A stretch of 64,000 bases of DNA from Balnearium lithotrophicum (GTDB taxonomy: Bacteria > Aquificota > Aquificia > Desulfurobacteriales > Desulfurobacteriaceae). The notes beneath the pieces were generated by a model. The model was not told the origin of the DNA. It worked only from the letters and a program-made list of their open reading frames with translations, and did not search any database. Shown piece after piece: positions 7,573 to 22,159 of the stretch; position 1 is the first letter of the stretch; the number at the start of each line of letters is the position of its first letter. Location of the stretch: contig NZ_FXTM01000002.1 of NCBI RefSeq assembly GCF_900182585.1, forward strand, positions 62,001-126,000, in the 5' to 3' direction. A program made the translations under genes and the position numbers.

Positions 7573-7596
7573 TAAAACTAACCAGTTTTGCCATAT

Positions 7597-7633
7597 AGGA
7601 AGGGGATAATCCTTTCCCCTTCTTTATTTTTTT
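7597..7633 (+). terminator. Intrinsic terminator of the prefoldin-containing operon
   Basis: GAAGGGGA (7599-7606) pairs with TCCCCTTC (7615-7622) around an 8-base loop. It is followed by TTTATTTTTTTATT. It lies 25 bases after the last gene of the operon. Confidence 0.85.
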
Positions 7634-7667
7634 ATTAAATTCCTTCTAAAAGAAAAAGGAGGAGAAG

Positions 7668-8288
7668 ATGGAGGATTTTATAAGCAGGAATTACAAGTAT
7701 GACTTTTCTATGTGTAACGAACCAATAGAACTTGTCGCTGACGACTACGACCTATCTGAGTTCTTTGAAAGACTCGTAGGAATTTTGGAACCGGTATCTA
7801 ATGAAGGAGAGAGGATAGAGTGCCCATACTGTGGAGCTCCACTTATGGTAGTTTATCCAGACAGGGTGGAGGAAACGGAACAGGAGGTCTACTTAGGGGA
7901 GGATGACGAACCATTCGTTGACCTTATAGAGATGGTTGAAGAGCTTGTAAAGGAAAAGAAGTTCAGGACCGTCATAGATGATACTCAAATGTACGGTGAG
8001 TGTAGAAAGTGTGGAAATACCTATGCCGCTCTAAAATTTGCCGTACCTACAACTACAAATTTTGAAAGTGTTGAGGAGCTCCGCTCATTTCTAAACAGTG
8101 CAAAGAGTGAAGGAGATAGGGAGTACTACTTCAGAGAGTTCTCTGACGTCGCTTTTATAGGAACTCGATACATTTATAACGAAGAGGAAATCTGGGAAAT
8201 CGAAACTGTTCCATTTGCGTACGATGAAGCTATTGAATTCACGTGCGTATTTAAGAAACTCTACGATATCGTCATGGCGGAGGAGTAA
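7668..8288 (+). CDS. Zinc-ribbon protein, unknown
   Basis: A 206-residue acidic soluble protein with two CxxC pairs, ECPYCGAPL at residues 52-55 and ECRKCGNTY around residue 110. Together they would make one split zinc ribbon. An acidic insertion (EETEQEVYLGEDDEPF) lies between them. The C-terminal half has no recognised motif. It has a GGAGGAG ribosome site. The stop shares a base with the start of der (TAATG), so the two genes are coupled, which hints at a link to translation or ribosome assembly but proves nothing. Confidence 0.65.
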   Translation: MEDFISRNYKYDFSMCNEPIELVADDYDLSEFFERLVGILEPVSNEGERIECPYCGAPLMVVYPDRVEETEQEVYLGEDDEPFVDLIEMVEELVKEKKFRTVIDDTQMYGECRKCGNTYAALKFAVPTTTNFESVEELRSFLNSAKSEGDREYYFREFSDVAFIGTRYIYNEEEIWEIETVPFAYDEAIEFTCVFKKLYDIVMAEE

Positions 8289-9727
8289 TGAAGAGACTCC
8301 CCGTTGTTGCAATAGTCGGAAGGCCAAACGTTGGAAAGTCCTCTCTCTTCAATAGACTTTTAGGAAAAAAAGTCGCAATAATTGATGATACTGCAGGAGT
8401 TACAAGGGATAGAGTTGTCCAAGAAGCTGATATTGATGGTTATAGAGTACTCTTGGTTGATACGGGTGGAGTAGATACTACAGGTAAGAGTCATGAGTTT
8501 GCAAAGGAGACGACGGAACAGGCCAAGAGGGCCATGGAGGAAGCTGACGTTATTGTGTTTGTGGTTGACGGAAAAGAGGGAGTAACTCCTTTGGACGAGG
8601 AAGTTGCAAGAATTCTTAGGAAATGGGAAAAACCTGTAATTGTTGCAGTTAATAAAGTTGATGAGCCTTACATGGAAGATGTTATCTACGAGTTTTACAA
8701 GTTGGGATTTGATGAACTTATCCCTGTGTCTGCAATTCATAAGATAGGAATTCCTACTCTTAAAGAGAAAATTGTTGAAAAGCTTCCTGAAGAACTGAAG
8801 GAGAAGGCGAGGGAGGAATTTCTAAAGGCAGAAAGGAGAGAAAAGGCAGAAAAGCTAATCTCTGGAGAAGCCACCGAAGAACTGAGGGAGCTCTCAGAGT
8901 CACTCGAAAGGGGAGAGGAGTACACTTTAGAGGAGGAGGAAAAAGAACCCATCAAGGTGGCCATAGTCGGAAGGCCAAACATGGGAAAGTCGACCCTTTT
9001 AAACGCTCTTGTGGGAGAGGAGAGAGCCATAGTTAGTGATATTCCCGGAACTACGAGGGATGCAATAGATACCTACGTAAAAATCGGAGATGACGAATTT
9101 GTATTTATAGATACGGCCGGTATTAGAAGAAGAGGAAAGATAAGAGATATTGAATACTACTCTTATTTGAGAGCTTTAGATGCAATTGATAGGGCCGATG
9201 TAGTTGTCCTTCTAATAGATGCAGAGGAGGGGCCAACAGAGAGGGATGCAAAGATAGCAGGAATAGCACTTGAAAAGTACAAACCTATAGTAATTGCTGT
9301 TAACAAAATTGACAAGCTTAAAACCCAATCTGATTGGGAGAGAATTCACAGGGAATTGGACCTAACCTTTGACTTTATTCCCTACGCACCAAGAGTTTTC
9401 ATTTCTGCAAAGGAGAAGAAGGGATTAGAGGAGCTAATAAAGCAGATTAAAGATGTTTATTCTCAGTATACGAAGAAGGTAAGAACGGGAGAGTTCAACA
9501 GAGCTCTCCAAAAACTCATGGAGATTCACCAGCCTCCCGTTTACAAAAATAAAATTGTTAAAATTTACTACGGAACGCAGGTTAAAACGAAACCTCCAAC
9601 ATTTTTACTCTTCTCAAACTACCCCGAAGGAATTCCAAAGTCATTCAGGAGATTTTTAGAAAACAGGCTTAGGGATATCTTTGGTTTCAACAAAATACCC
9701 ATAAGAATCGTTTTCAAAAAGAGATAG
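8288..9727 (+). CDS. der: GTPase Der (EngA), ribosome assembly
   Basis: Essential tandem GTPase that acts in 50S ribosomal subunit maturation. Both G domains are intact: P-loops GRPNVGKSS (about residue 11) and GRPNMGKST (about 228), G3 motifs DTGG and DTAG, G4 motifs NKVD and NKID. The linker between them is long, acidic and rich in glutamate. The C-terminal KH-like domain ends PEGIPKSFRRFLENRLRDIFGF in the usual way. The length of 479 residues is normal for the family. Confidence 0.97.
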   Translation: MKRLPVVAIVGRPNVGKSSLFNRLLGKKVAIIDDTAGVTRDRVVQEADIDGYRVLLVDTGGVDTTGKSHEFAKETTEQAKRAMEEADVIVFVVDGKEGVTPLDEEVARILRKWEKPVIVAVNKVDEPYMEDVIYEFYKLGFDELIPVSAIHKIGIPTLKEKIVEKLPEELKEKAREEFLKAERREKAEKLISGEATEELRELSESLERGEEYTLEEEEKEPIKVAIVGRPNMGKSTLLNALVGEERAIVSDIPGTTRDAIDTYVKIGDDEFVFIDTAGIRRRGKIRDIEYYSYLRALDAIDRADVVVLLIDAEEGPTERDAKIAGIALEKYKPIVIAVNKIDKLKTQSDWERIHRELDLTFDFIPYAPRVFISAKEKKGLEELIKQIKDVYSQYTKKVRTGEFNRALQKLMEIHQPPVYKNKIVKIYYGTQVKTKPPTFLLFSNYPEGIPKSFRRFLENRLRDIFGFNKIPIRIVFKKR

Positions 9728-9736
9728 GGAGGAGAG

Positions 9737-10315
9737 ATGAAAGTATTAGGAATTAACGGTTCTCACAGAAAGGGCTCTACGCTCCTTTTAATAGAGGAGG
9801 CTTTTAAAGAACTTGAAGGATTTGAAACAGAAATAATTTCTCTATCCGATTACGTTCTTGAATACTGCAAAATTTGTAATGCCTGTAAAAGAAACGGAGG
9901 AATTTGTATAGTTAAGGACGGTTACGAGGAAATAGCTCAAAAGATGAAGGAAGCGGACGCAATAATTGTTGGCTCTCCTGTTTACTTTGGCTCCGTAACT
10001 GGAATGCTCAAAACCCTCTTTGACCGCTCAAGAACTTTGAGGGTAAACTGGGATTTAAAGGACAAAGTTTGTGGAGCAATTGCAGTAGGAGCAACAAAAC
10101 ACGGTGGACAGGAGCATACACTTCAGGTAATTCTCTCATGGGCCTTAATTCATGGAATGATTGTTGTCTCAGACTCCGACCCTACATCACACTTTGGGTG
10201 TGCAGCAGTAGCAAAGCAGGTTGATGATGAGTTTGAGATTGATGAATGGGGCTTAAAAACAGCAAGGAGTTTGGGAAAGAGAATAAGGGAGGTTTTAGAA
10301 TTAATGAAGAAATAA
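9737..10315 (+). CDS. NADPH-dependent FMN reductase / iron-sulfur flavoprotein family
   Basis: A 192-residue flavodoxin-like protein. The N-terminus KVLGINGSHRKGSTLLLIEEA gives the FMN phosphate-binding loop. CKICNACKRNGGIC (about residues 47-60) is the compact cysteine cluster of archaeal-type iron-sulfur flavoproteins, which carry a 4Fe-4S cluster and FMN and move electrons to unknown partners. GSPVYFGSVTGMLKTLFDR is the second flavin-contact segment. It lies 9 bases after der with a GGGAGGAG site. Its stop codon is only two bases from the terminal CRISPR repeat, so antisense read-through from the array may reach it. Confidence 0.85.
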   Translation: MKVLGINGSHRKGSTLLLIEEAFKELEGFETEIISLSDYVLEYCKICNACKRNGGICIVKDGYEEIAQKMKEADAIIVGSPVYFGSVTGMLKTLFDRSRTLRVNWDLKDKVCGAIAVGATKHGGQEHTLQVILSWALIHGMIVVSDSDPTSHFGCAAVAKQVDDEFEIDEWGLKTARSLGKRIREVLELMKK

Positions 10316-10317
10316 TC

Positions 10318-11011
10318 TTTTCCATCCCACTACGTTCAGATAAAACAAACGCCAAGCCACGAGGCACAGCAACGCCCGCCGAGGCTTTATATCCCACTAC
10401 GTTCAGATAAAACTGTCTAATTTGTAATGCAGTTGAACCTGTCGTTTTAGAAACTACTTTATATCCCACTACGTTCAGATAAAACCGTGAAAACCAGCTA
10501 TAAAAGCCCCAACAACAAGCACTTTATATCCCACTACGTTCAGATAAAACCTTAGAAAGAGCAATTAGATACGGAACTTTATGGGCTTTATATCCCACTA
10601 CGTTCAGATAAAACTTATCACTTATTGACACAATAGAGCTACCGGAGGCTACTTTATATCCCACTACGTTCAGATAAAACTAGTTAAAGAACTCTTCTAT
10701 TTCCTCCTGTTTTGCATTCTTTATATCCCACTACGTTCAGATAAAACGAAAAAAGCTTCCGGTTTATGAAAGAAAAACAAAAACCTTTATATCCCACTAC
10801 GTTCAGATAAAACAACAGATGGGCGGCCACTTTCGGAGCTCATTTAACGCTTTATATCCCACTACGTTCAGATAAAACTTGAATGAGTTGACTCAAAAAG
10901 CTTTGAATGCTTGTCTTTATATCCCACTACGTTCAGATAAAACTTTAGAACGTGCCTTGCCTTAGTGAAGGTCTCCTCTGAGCTTTATATCCCACTACGT
11001 TCAGATAAAAC
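10318..11011 (-). CRISPR. CRISPR array, 11 repeats and 10 spacers, no adjacent cas genes
   Basis: The 29-base repeat begins CTTTATATCCCAC and ends CAGATAAAAC on the plus strand. Copies start at 10318, 10385, 10457, 10522, 10586, 10652, 10719, 10785, 10850, 10915 and 10983. Spacers are 38, 43, 36, 35, 37, 38, 37, 36, 36 and 39 bases. Ten copies are identical; the first, at 10318, differs at its left end in three bases, which marks the leader-distal end. On the minus strand the repeat starts GTTTTATC and ends GATATAAAG, the usual form with an 8-base crRNA handle (ATATAAAG). The leader is therefore on the right and transcription runs leftward. No cas gene is in the window. Confidence 0.97.
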
Positions 11012-11283
11012 CTCGAAATCCATATTCTCTGAAGTCAAAGATTTGTAATTACTTTGTTAATTATACCATGTTCTGAAGAAGTACCTTTTTGCAGCAAATC
11101 GGTAGTTACAATTTTCACTTTCACGGAAAATTTAGTTCAATCAATTGTTTCTCAAGGTCTTTGTGTTATTTAATTGAAAATTCGATTCGCTGCAAATTTA
11201 AAGTTCTGCTAAGTGAAGAGAAAACTTCAAATTCTATAAATATGCAATAAATTTTCCCTTGTAAATTTCCAATGGAGGCATGA
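11012..11283. other. CRISPR leader and upstream region of the PBP1A gene
   Basis: A 272-base A+T-rich stretch without a gene. It contains a leftward promoter about 50 bases from the first repeat. An imperfect inverted repeat occupies 11089-11101 and 11183-11195. At the right edge is the GGAGG ribosome site of the PBP gene. A weak TATAAA-like box about 45 bases before that gene may serve it. Confidence 0.5.
11060..11068 (-). promoter_or_regulatory. Extended -10 promoter of the CRISPR array
   Basis: Minus-strand TGGTATAAT, a perfect extended -10 element (TGN plus TATAAT). No good -35 box is visible, which such promoters can lack. Transcription would begin near 11053 and enter the first repeat at 11011 after about 40 bases of leader. 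Confidence 0.5.
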
Positions 11284-13204
11284 ATGCTACGTTTGTTTCT
11301 TTTAACACTTGTTGCCGTAATTACACTCTTTCAACCTTCACTCGCTTCAAAATCCTACGAAATGAAACTCATGCCCCCTTTTGCTTCAGAAGTTTACGGA
11401 AACAATGGAAAAATTATTGGCTTTTACTATCAAAAACACTTTAGGCTGTACACCCCCTACGACAAAGTTCCCTTAAACCTGGTATATGCCGTAGTTACCG
11501 CTGAGGATGATAGATTCTTCAGCCACAAGGGTATAGACCCAATAGGGATTTTAAGGGCTGCAATCACAGACGTTAGTAGAGGAAAGGTTGTTCAGGGAGG
11601 AAGTACAATAACTCAACAACTTGCAAAGATGATTTTTCTCTCTCCACAGAGGACAATAGAGAGGAAGTTGAAGGAGATTGAGCTTGCAAGGAAGTTGGAA
11701 AAAAAACTAACGAAGGAAGAAATTTTAGAGCTCTACCTCAACTACGTTTACCTTTCAAACGGAGCCTACGGAGTTAGGGCAGCTGCCTGGGTTTTATTTG
11801 GAGAGGACCTCTATCAACTTACAACTGCCCAGTGTGCTCTCCTTGCTGGAATAATAAGAGGACCAGAGTACTACAATCCCTTTAAACATCCTGAGAGAGC
11901 TCTAAAAAGGAGAAACTTTATACTGAAGAAAATGTTAGAGAAAAACTACATAACAAAGGATGAGTACGAGAAAGCCATTAAGGAACCTTTAACTCCTCTC
12001 AAATCCCCAAATCTTCCAAGAACTGCCGGCTACGATTTGGACTTTGTTAAGTACGAGATTCTTAAAAAGGGAATTCTTACAAAGAGGGAGCTCTACACGG
12101 GTGGTTACAAAATATTTACATCTTTAGACCCAGAAATTGAAAACTACGCTCAGGAAATTTTGAAAAACTACAGGGACTTCTATGCGAATAAACACAAGGT
12201 TGATGACCTTCAGTGTGCAGGGTTTGCCGTTGACAGGGACGGAAGAGTTATCTTTATCGTCGGTGGAAGTAATTACTCAGAAACAAAGTTAAACAGAGCT
12301 TTCCAAGTCCAAAGGCCTATCGGTTCCACTGCAAAACCCTTTACATATCTGACAGCATTTCAAAATGGCTGGTCTCCACTGGACTTTATCTCTAACCAGC
12401 CTATAGAGAAACCTACAGACAAGTTTGACCCAAAGACGGGAGAGAGAGTCTGGTGGAGGCCTCAGAACTACGAAGGAACATTTTCCCCTTTTATGACCCT
12501 CAGAGAGGCACTAATGAACTCCGTTAATGTTGCAACACTCCATCTGGCAATGGAGTTTCCTCAAAAGGTGAGGAAAAACTTAATCAAGTTTGAATTGATA
12601 GATAAAAACTCTCCCTTTAACCTTTCATACGTTTTAGGAAGCTTCCCATCGAACTTATACAGGGTTGTAAGGGCTTTTTCAGGACTACAGAACGATGGAA
12701 TATTAAAGGAACCTTACGTTGTTGAAAAGGTTGAAAACAAATTTGGAAGAGTGGTTTATCGGGGATTTCCAAAGCTAAAGAGGGCTTCAGATACCGCTTC
12801 AGTAGTAATTCTAAGGTCGATTTTAGAGGATGTAGTAAAGAGGGGAACGGCTAAAACAATATCCTACCTAACAAAGGATTTTGACGTTGCCGGAAAGACC
12901 GGGACTACAAACGACTTTAAAGATGCTTACTTTACAGGTTTTACCACATCGTTCGTAATGAGCATTTGGTTTGGAAGGGACAGCTACCAAACAATGTGGA
13001 GAGGAGCAGCAGGTGGAGTTGTTTCAGCTCCTCCATGGGGTAAAATAGCCGAGAAAATTTGTGAAAAGTACGGATGCGGTAGGTTTGAACCTCCTTACGA
13101 GGAGATAGTTAAAAACTATCCTCCACCCTCCCACTTCCCTGAGAAAGAGATGGAGGAAATTTACTACGACAACTTAATTAACCAGTTAGAAGAGGAGGAG
13201 TTAG

Positions 13205-18143
<4,939 letters not shown>

Positions 18144-18159
18144 GGGGCTTTTAAGCCCC
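18144..18159. terminator. Weak hairpin between convergent serS and oligosaccharyltransferase genes
   Basis: GGGGCT (18144-18149) pairs with AGCCCC (18154-18159) around TTTA. No T-run follows on either strand, so termination efficiency is doubtful. It fills the short gap between the two convergent stop codons. Confidence 0.4.
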
Positions 18160-18161
18160 AA

Positions 18162-20186
18162 TTACTGTCTCACCTGATAAACAACCGAAGTAGGAAAGTT
18201 ATCCCAGACAAGTTTAAATAAGTTTTTATTATAGTTTCTCAGTATGTACATTTGATTAAACATACTTCTGTAAACTTGCTCGTCCTCTAAGAATACCATC
18301 TTTTCTTTCCTATCGCTTATAAATTCAACAATAAGACCTCGGTCGTTAAATTTTCTTTTTCCTATTCTTGACTCTTCCCTAACTACCAAGTACTTAATCG
18401 GTACTTCCCTTTTCGATACTAAAATTGTTCCTTTGTTAAGGTCTATTAACAATCCATCACAGTTTAAAATATTTCTATCAATTAAAGTGCACGCTTTTAA
18501 TGGTTTTAGAAGACCTCTCCTTCCCCTTTTAAGGTCAAAATTCCAGGTTCCAAAATAGTTAATCCAGCCAAATTTGCCGAATTCATCCGAGGTAAATATC
18601 CAGAAAACAGGATGTTTAATAGGTTTAGAAAACTCTCCGGAAAAAATCTCATCCCTTATTTCTTGAGGTTTTACTCCCTTCTTAATTAAGTCCTCTATAC
18701 CCTTTGCCCCCAAATTTGATATTCCCAGTATTGTGTTGTATGCAACCCTTGGGTCTGACGTTGAAAATGTGGTTGCTACAAAGTATGTTTTTGGAGAAAC
18801 TTGACTTCCTCCATCGTGGTACACAGCCCTGTTTGAGTAGTATTGAATTGCATAACCGTAGTCCCACCAGGTCCATATCCAGCTTCCCTCAGGGGTAATT
18901 TCTCTAAGCTTCAGAAAAGTCTCTGTAAGTCCTGGTGTTATTTTTGGAAACGCGACGAACTTTACAGATTTTTCATTAGCAAAAACGAAACCTGCTCCGA
19001 TGAAAATGGAGAGTAGAATGACTGCTGTTTTTTCCATCCATTGATTTAACCTTTCCCTATCCTTTAGAAACTTAATTAATAAATCAGCCAAAAATCCCAA
19101 TCCTGCACCAACAAAAGGGGATAGGTACATCGCAAATCTATTTCCCCCTTTAAAAGAGATAAGCCCTATCAGAAAAACGGGGATTATGGGAACTAAGGAT
19201 TTCCAATATCTGTAAAGGAGAATTAGGAAAGAGGCCAATCCGACTATCAGAATTATTTCATTTCCTCCAGTCATTTCTGATAGAAGTTTCAAATTGAAGT
19301 GTTTCTGCTCGCCTATAGACATCTGAACGTTTGGGAAACCACCTTCAACCGATTTGTGGAAGTACGAATAGAGGTAGGTATATACACTCCCGTAAAAATT
19401 TTTAACTCCTTCAATAATTGTTAAGGGATTTGAGAGGAGAAACAGAACAGTTAGATTTTTCCAGTCCTCCTTTGAAAAGTTAATTCTCCTTATGGAGGCC
19501 ACGTAAATTATGTAAAACATAAAAATAACAGTCACAAGTCCTGGGTGGGAATACCACCAGTTGTAGAGCTCCAGCGTCAATCCAGCCAGAATTAAGAGAG
19601 CAATTCTGAGTTTTTTATCTTCTACCCTGTAAGTTTCAAAGAGTAAGTAACCTGCCATAAATGGGAAGAAGAGGTTTAGGGAATCTGTATCGAACCTGCA
19701 GATGCTCGTCCTGATGAGGTATATAAGTGAAATTGAACCAAGAAGAGCCCCGCCAAACCCTGAAACAGGCAATCCTAATCTGTAGAAATAGAGGACAAAA
19801 GGTACAACAAACAGAATGGAAAGCAGAGGAGTAAGGTAGTAGGAAATGTTTTCTATGTGAGTATCAAATATTTTGGCTAAACCTGCACCTATGTAACTCT
19901 CCATAGGTATTGGTGAAGGGTAGGTTACGTTACCGGTTATGTAGTTATCCGGAACAAACCTCAAAGGGTCCAACTTCCCTGCCCTGTAAGTCTTTTCAAC
20001 TTCTTCCCTTGCCCACCTTGCAAAGTAAAAGGCATCGTAACTTGTAAAGAGTGGTCTATCCTTGTAGTAAAAAACCTCCCTGTGCCCTCTCCAAACCTTT
20101 CCATCGTCAAACCTTATGTAGAGTCCAACACCAATGGGGATTAAAATGAGAAATAGTAATGTCAATACAGAGAAAACCCTTCCCAT
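18162..20186 (-). CDS. pglB: STT3/PglB-type oligosaccharyltransferase
   Basis: A 674-residue GT66 enzyme that transfers lipid-linked oligosaccharide to asparagine in N-glycosylation sequons on the periplasmic side. The N-terminal two thirds contain about 11-13 membrane segments. Catalytic landmarks are the first-loop aspartate in SYDAFYFARWARE, the metal-binding motif RFDTDSLN and the signature WWDYG at about residue 439, followed by AIQYYSNRAVYHDGG. The soluble C-terminal domain is short, as in Campylobacter PglB. It is last in a minus-strand operon behind an NtrY-like kinase gene. The glycan assembly genes are not adjacent, although lipid-linked sugar enzymes lie at 41-45 kb. Confidence 0.9.
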   Translation of the reverse strand: MGRVFSVLTLLFLILIPIGVGLYIRFDDGKVWRGHREVFYYKDRPLFTSYDAFYFARWAREEVEKTYRAGKLDPLRFVPDNYITGNVTYPSPIPMESYIGAGLAKIFDTHIENISYYLTPLLSILFVVPFVLYFYRLGLPVSGFGGALLGSISLIYLIRTSICRFDTDSLNLFFPFMAGYLLFETYRVEDKKLRIALLILAGLTLELYNWWYSHPGLVTVIFMFYIIYVASIRRINFSKEDWKNLTVLFLLSNPLTIIEGVKNFYGSVYTYLYSYFHKSVEGGFPNVQMSIGEQKHFNLKLLSEMTGGNEIILIVGLASFLILLYRYWKSLVPIIPVFLIGLISFKGGNRFAMYLSPFVGAGLGFLADLLIKFLKDRERLNQWMEKTAVILLSIFIGAGFVFANEKSVKFVAFPKITPGLTETFLKLREITPEGSWIWTWWDYGYAIQYYSNRAVYHDGGSQVSPKTYFVATTFSTSDPRVAYNTILGISNLGAKGIEDLIKKGVKPQEIRDEIFSGEFSKPIKHPVFWIFTSDEFGKFGWINYFGTWNFDLKRGRRGLLKPLKACTLIDRNILNCDGLLIDLNKGTILVSKREVPIKYLVVREESRIGKRKFNDRGLIVEFISDRKEKMVFLEDEQVYRSMFNQMYILRNYNKNLFKLVWDNFPTSVVYQVRQ

Positions 20187-20206
20187 TCTTCCTCTCTTTC
20201 TTCGTT

Positions 20207-22159
20207 TTACATTGGCAATTCTATAACAAAGGTATTTTTATCAACAGTATAAATTTTGCCTCCATGGTCAGAGATTATCTTCTTTACAATTGAGAGGCCA
20301 AGTCCCCAACCCTCTTCCTTTGTGGTCACGTAGGGGTTAAAGAGCTTCTCTGCAATTTCATCGGGAATACCGGGGCCGTTATCCCTGAAAACTATGAATA
20401 CCTTTCCATCCTTCTCTGTTGTGGATACCCTTACTTTTGTTGCTCCGGCAGATATACTGTTATCTATCAGGTTTATAAGTACCTCCCTCATCAATCCCCT
20501 ATCAACCGGGATTTTTGGGAGCTCCTCCAACTCGTACTCAACCTCAACCCTGTTTTGGTATGGCTCAAGAGTTTGTTTTATGAGCTGATTGATGTCTGTC
20601 AACCTCTTCTCAGGAAGGGGAAGCCTTGCAAACTTTCTAAACTCATCAATTAATCTCCTTATTACCTCTACCTCCTCCAATATGGATTTAACAATTTTAT
20701 TGAGATTCTCTTCAGAAAGCCTTCCCTTTTCATAGAGTCTCTTTATCCTTTCAGCATTCAGCGTTATAGGGGTTAGGGGATTTTTTATTTCGTGGGCTAT
20801 TCTCTGCGCTACTTCCCTCCATGCTTCTGCCTTTTTTGCCCTTACAAGGTCGGAAACGTCCTCAATTATTAAAATCCTGTCCCCAATCTCAGGAGATATT
20901 ATTATTTCTAAGGTTAAGAACTTCTCCTTACCTCCAATTTCTTCCCTAACTTCTCCCTTATTCTTTTCCTCCTTTAGAAGCTTTTCTACCTCCTTTTTAA
21001 GGTTTGGATACTCATCAAGGACTTCCATAATATTTCTTCCCCTTACTCTGCCTGAGAGCTTAAAGAGTTTCTTGGCCTCATTGTTACAGGAAACTACTCT
21101 TCCGGAAAAGTCAAAAGTAATAATTGCAGGGGAAATTGCGTTTAAAACCTCCTCCAAGTACTTTCTGTTCTCCTCCAAGTTCTTCTTTAGAGTCTTAAGC
21201 TGACTTACCATTGAGTTAAAGGCAGTAATTACGTGCTTTAACTCCCCTGTAGCCTCCTCCTCAGGAATTCTTATATCCAAGTTTCCCTCAGAGATTTTCT
21301 CAGTAGCCCTGTAGAGGGCATCTATGGGAACGGAAATCCTACTTTCAAAATACTTTGCAAACCAGAGAGCTCCAAAGAGAACGGCAAGTCCCATAATTCC
21401 GAAAGTTACGGTGTAAATAGTCTTTATTGGAGTTTTATATGCAGTTAGTGTTTCGTAGCTTGAATGGAGTTCCTTTATCTTTAGTATATTCTGAGCCAAT
21501 TTATTGGGAAGCCTTTTGGATACACAGACGAAGAGGCTCTTTTTTTTAAGACAGTAAATAAACATTTTTGATGACTTATCAAGGTATGAAAACTCCTTTA
21601 ACCCTGAAATCTTTTTAATCTCATCGGAGGAAAGGGGAAACCTTCCCACCAACGTCTCCCTTTTTCCCTCCTTTCTAAAAAAGCCATCAATTCCGTAGGC
21701 CTTTAGGGTGTACGGATAAACTTTCCTGTATGAAAGCTGCTGAGTTTTTCTCTTTAAATCTCTCTCGAGAAAACTGAGGAATTCCTCCGTAGTCTCGTAG
21801 GATGTTGAGACGATTCTCTTAATTTGAATGCGCAGTAGCCTGTCAAGGCCCTGATTGATAACTCCAGATGCCCAAAATATTGAAAAGAGAGCTGGACCCA
21901 AAACCAATAAGAGAAATGCTGTAAATATCTTTACCCTTAAATTTGTTCTAAAGTGTGGGAGGAAAAAGAGGGCTAAATTTCTGATGAAGAAGACAAAGAG
22001 AACCGTTATAACAATTAAGATAAAAGCCATGAGAAGGTGAAATAGGGGATTGTTCAAGTAAAACTCCCCCGAAATGGAGGAGAGGAGGGAAACTCCAAAG
22101 TAACCAACAAGGAGTATTCCCAAGAGGAGAAGAAGGGCTACTCCTAACTTTTTATACAC
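20207..22159 (-). CDS. NtrY-like sensor histidine kinase
   Basis: A 650-residue membrane sensor kinase. Three hydrophobic segments (about residues 5-27, 40-60 and 78-98) precede a sensor region. Another membrane segment (about 250-270) leads into HAMP (SVPIDALYRATEKISEGNLDI). PAS follows at about 335-400. HisKA has the phospho-accepting His456 in AQRIAHEIKNPLTPITLNAERI, and the ATPase domain has NLIDNSISAGA, DNGPGIP and GWGLGLSIVKKI. This order matches NtrY. No response regulator is adjacent. It starts at a GTG overlapping nnrDE by 8 bases. Confidence 0.9.
   Translation of the reverse strand: MYKKLGVALLLLLGILLVGYFGVSLLSSISGEFYLNNPLFHLLMAFILIVITVLFVFFIRNLALFFLPHFRTNLRVKIFTAFLLLVLGPALFSIFWASGVINQGLDRLLRIQIKRIVSTSYETTEEFLSFLERDLKRKTQQLSYRKVYPYTLKAYGIDGFFRKEGKRETLVGRFPLSSDEIKKISGLKEFSYLDKSSKMFIYCLKKKSLFVCVSKRLPNKLAQNILKIKELHSSYETLTAYKTPIKTIYTVTFGIMGLAVLFGALWFAKYFESRISVPIDALYRATEKISEGNLDIRIPEEEATGELKHVITAFNSMVSQLKTLKKNLEENRKYLEEVLNAISPAIITFDFSGRVVSCNNEAKKLFKLSGRVRGRNIMEVLDEYPNLKKEVEKLLKEEKNKGEVREEIGGKEKFLTLEIIISPEIGDRILIIEDVSDLVRAKKAEAWREVAQRIAHEIKNPLTPITLNAERIKRLYEKGRLSEENLNKIVKSILEEVEVIRRLIDEFRKFARLPLPEKRLTDINQLIKQTLEPYQNRVEVEYELEELPKIPVDRGLMREVLINLIDNSISAGATKVRVSTTEKDGKVFIVFRDNGPGIPDEIAEKLFNPYVTTKEEGWGLGLSIVKKIISDHGGKIYTVDKNTFVIELPM

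Noticed and set aside
10182-10469. Open frame on the minus strand across the flavoprotein end and the first CRISPR units
   Set aside because: It spans repeats and spacers and is antisense to a conserved gene, so it is a chance frame.
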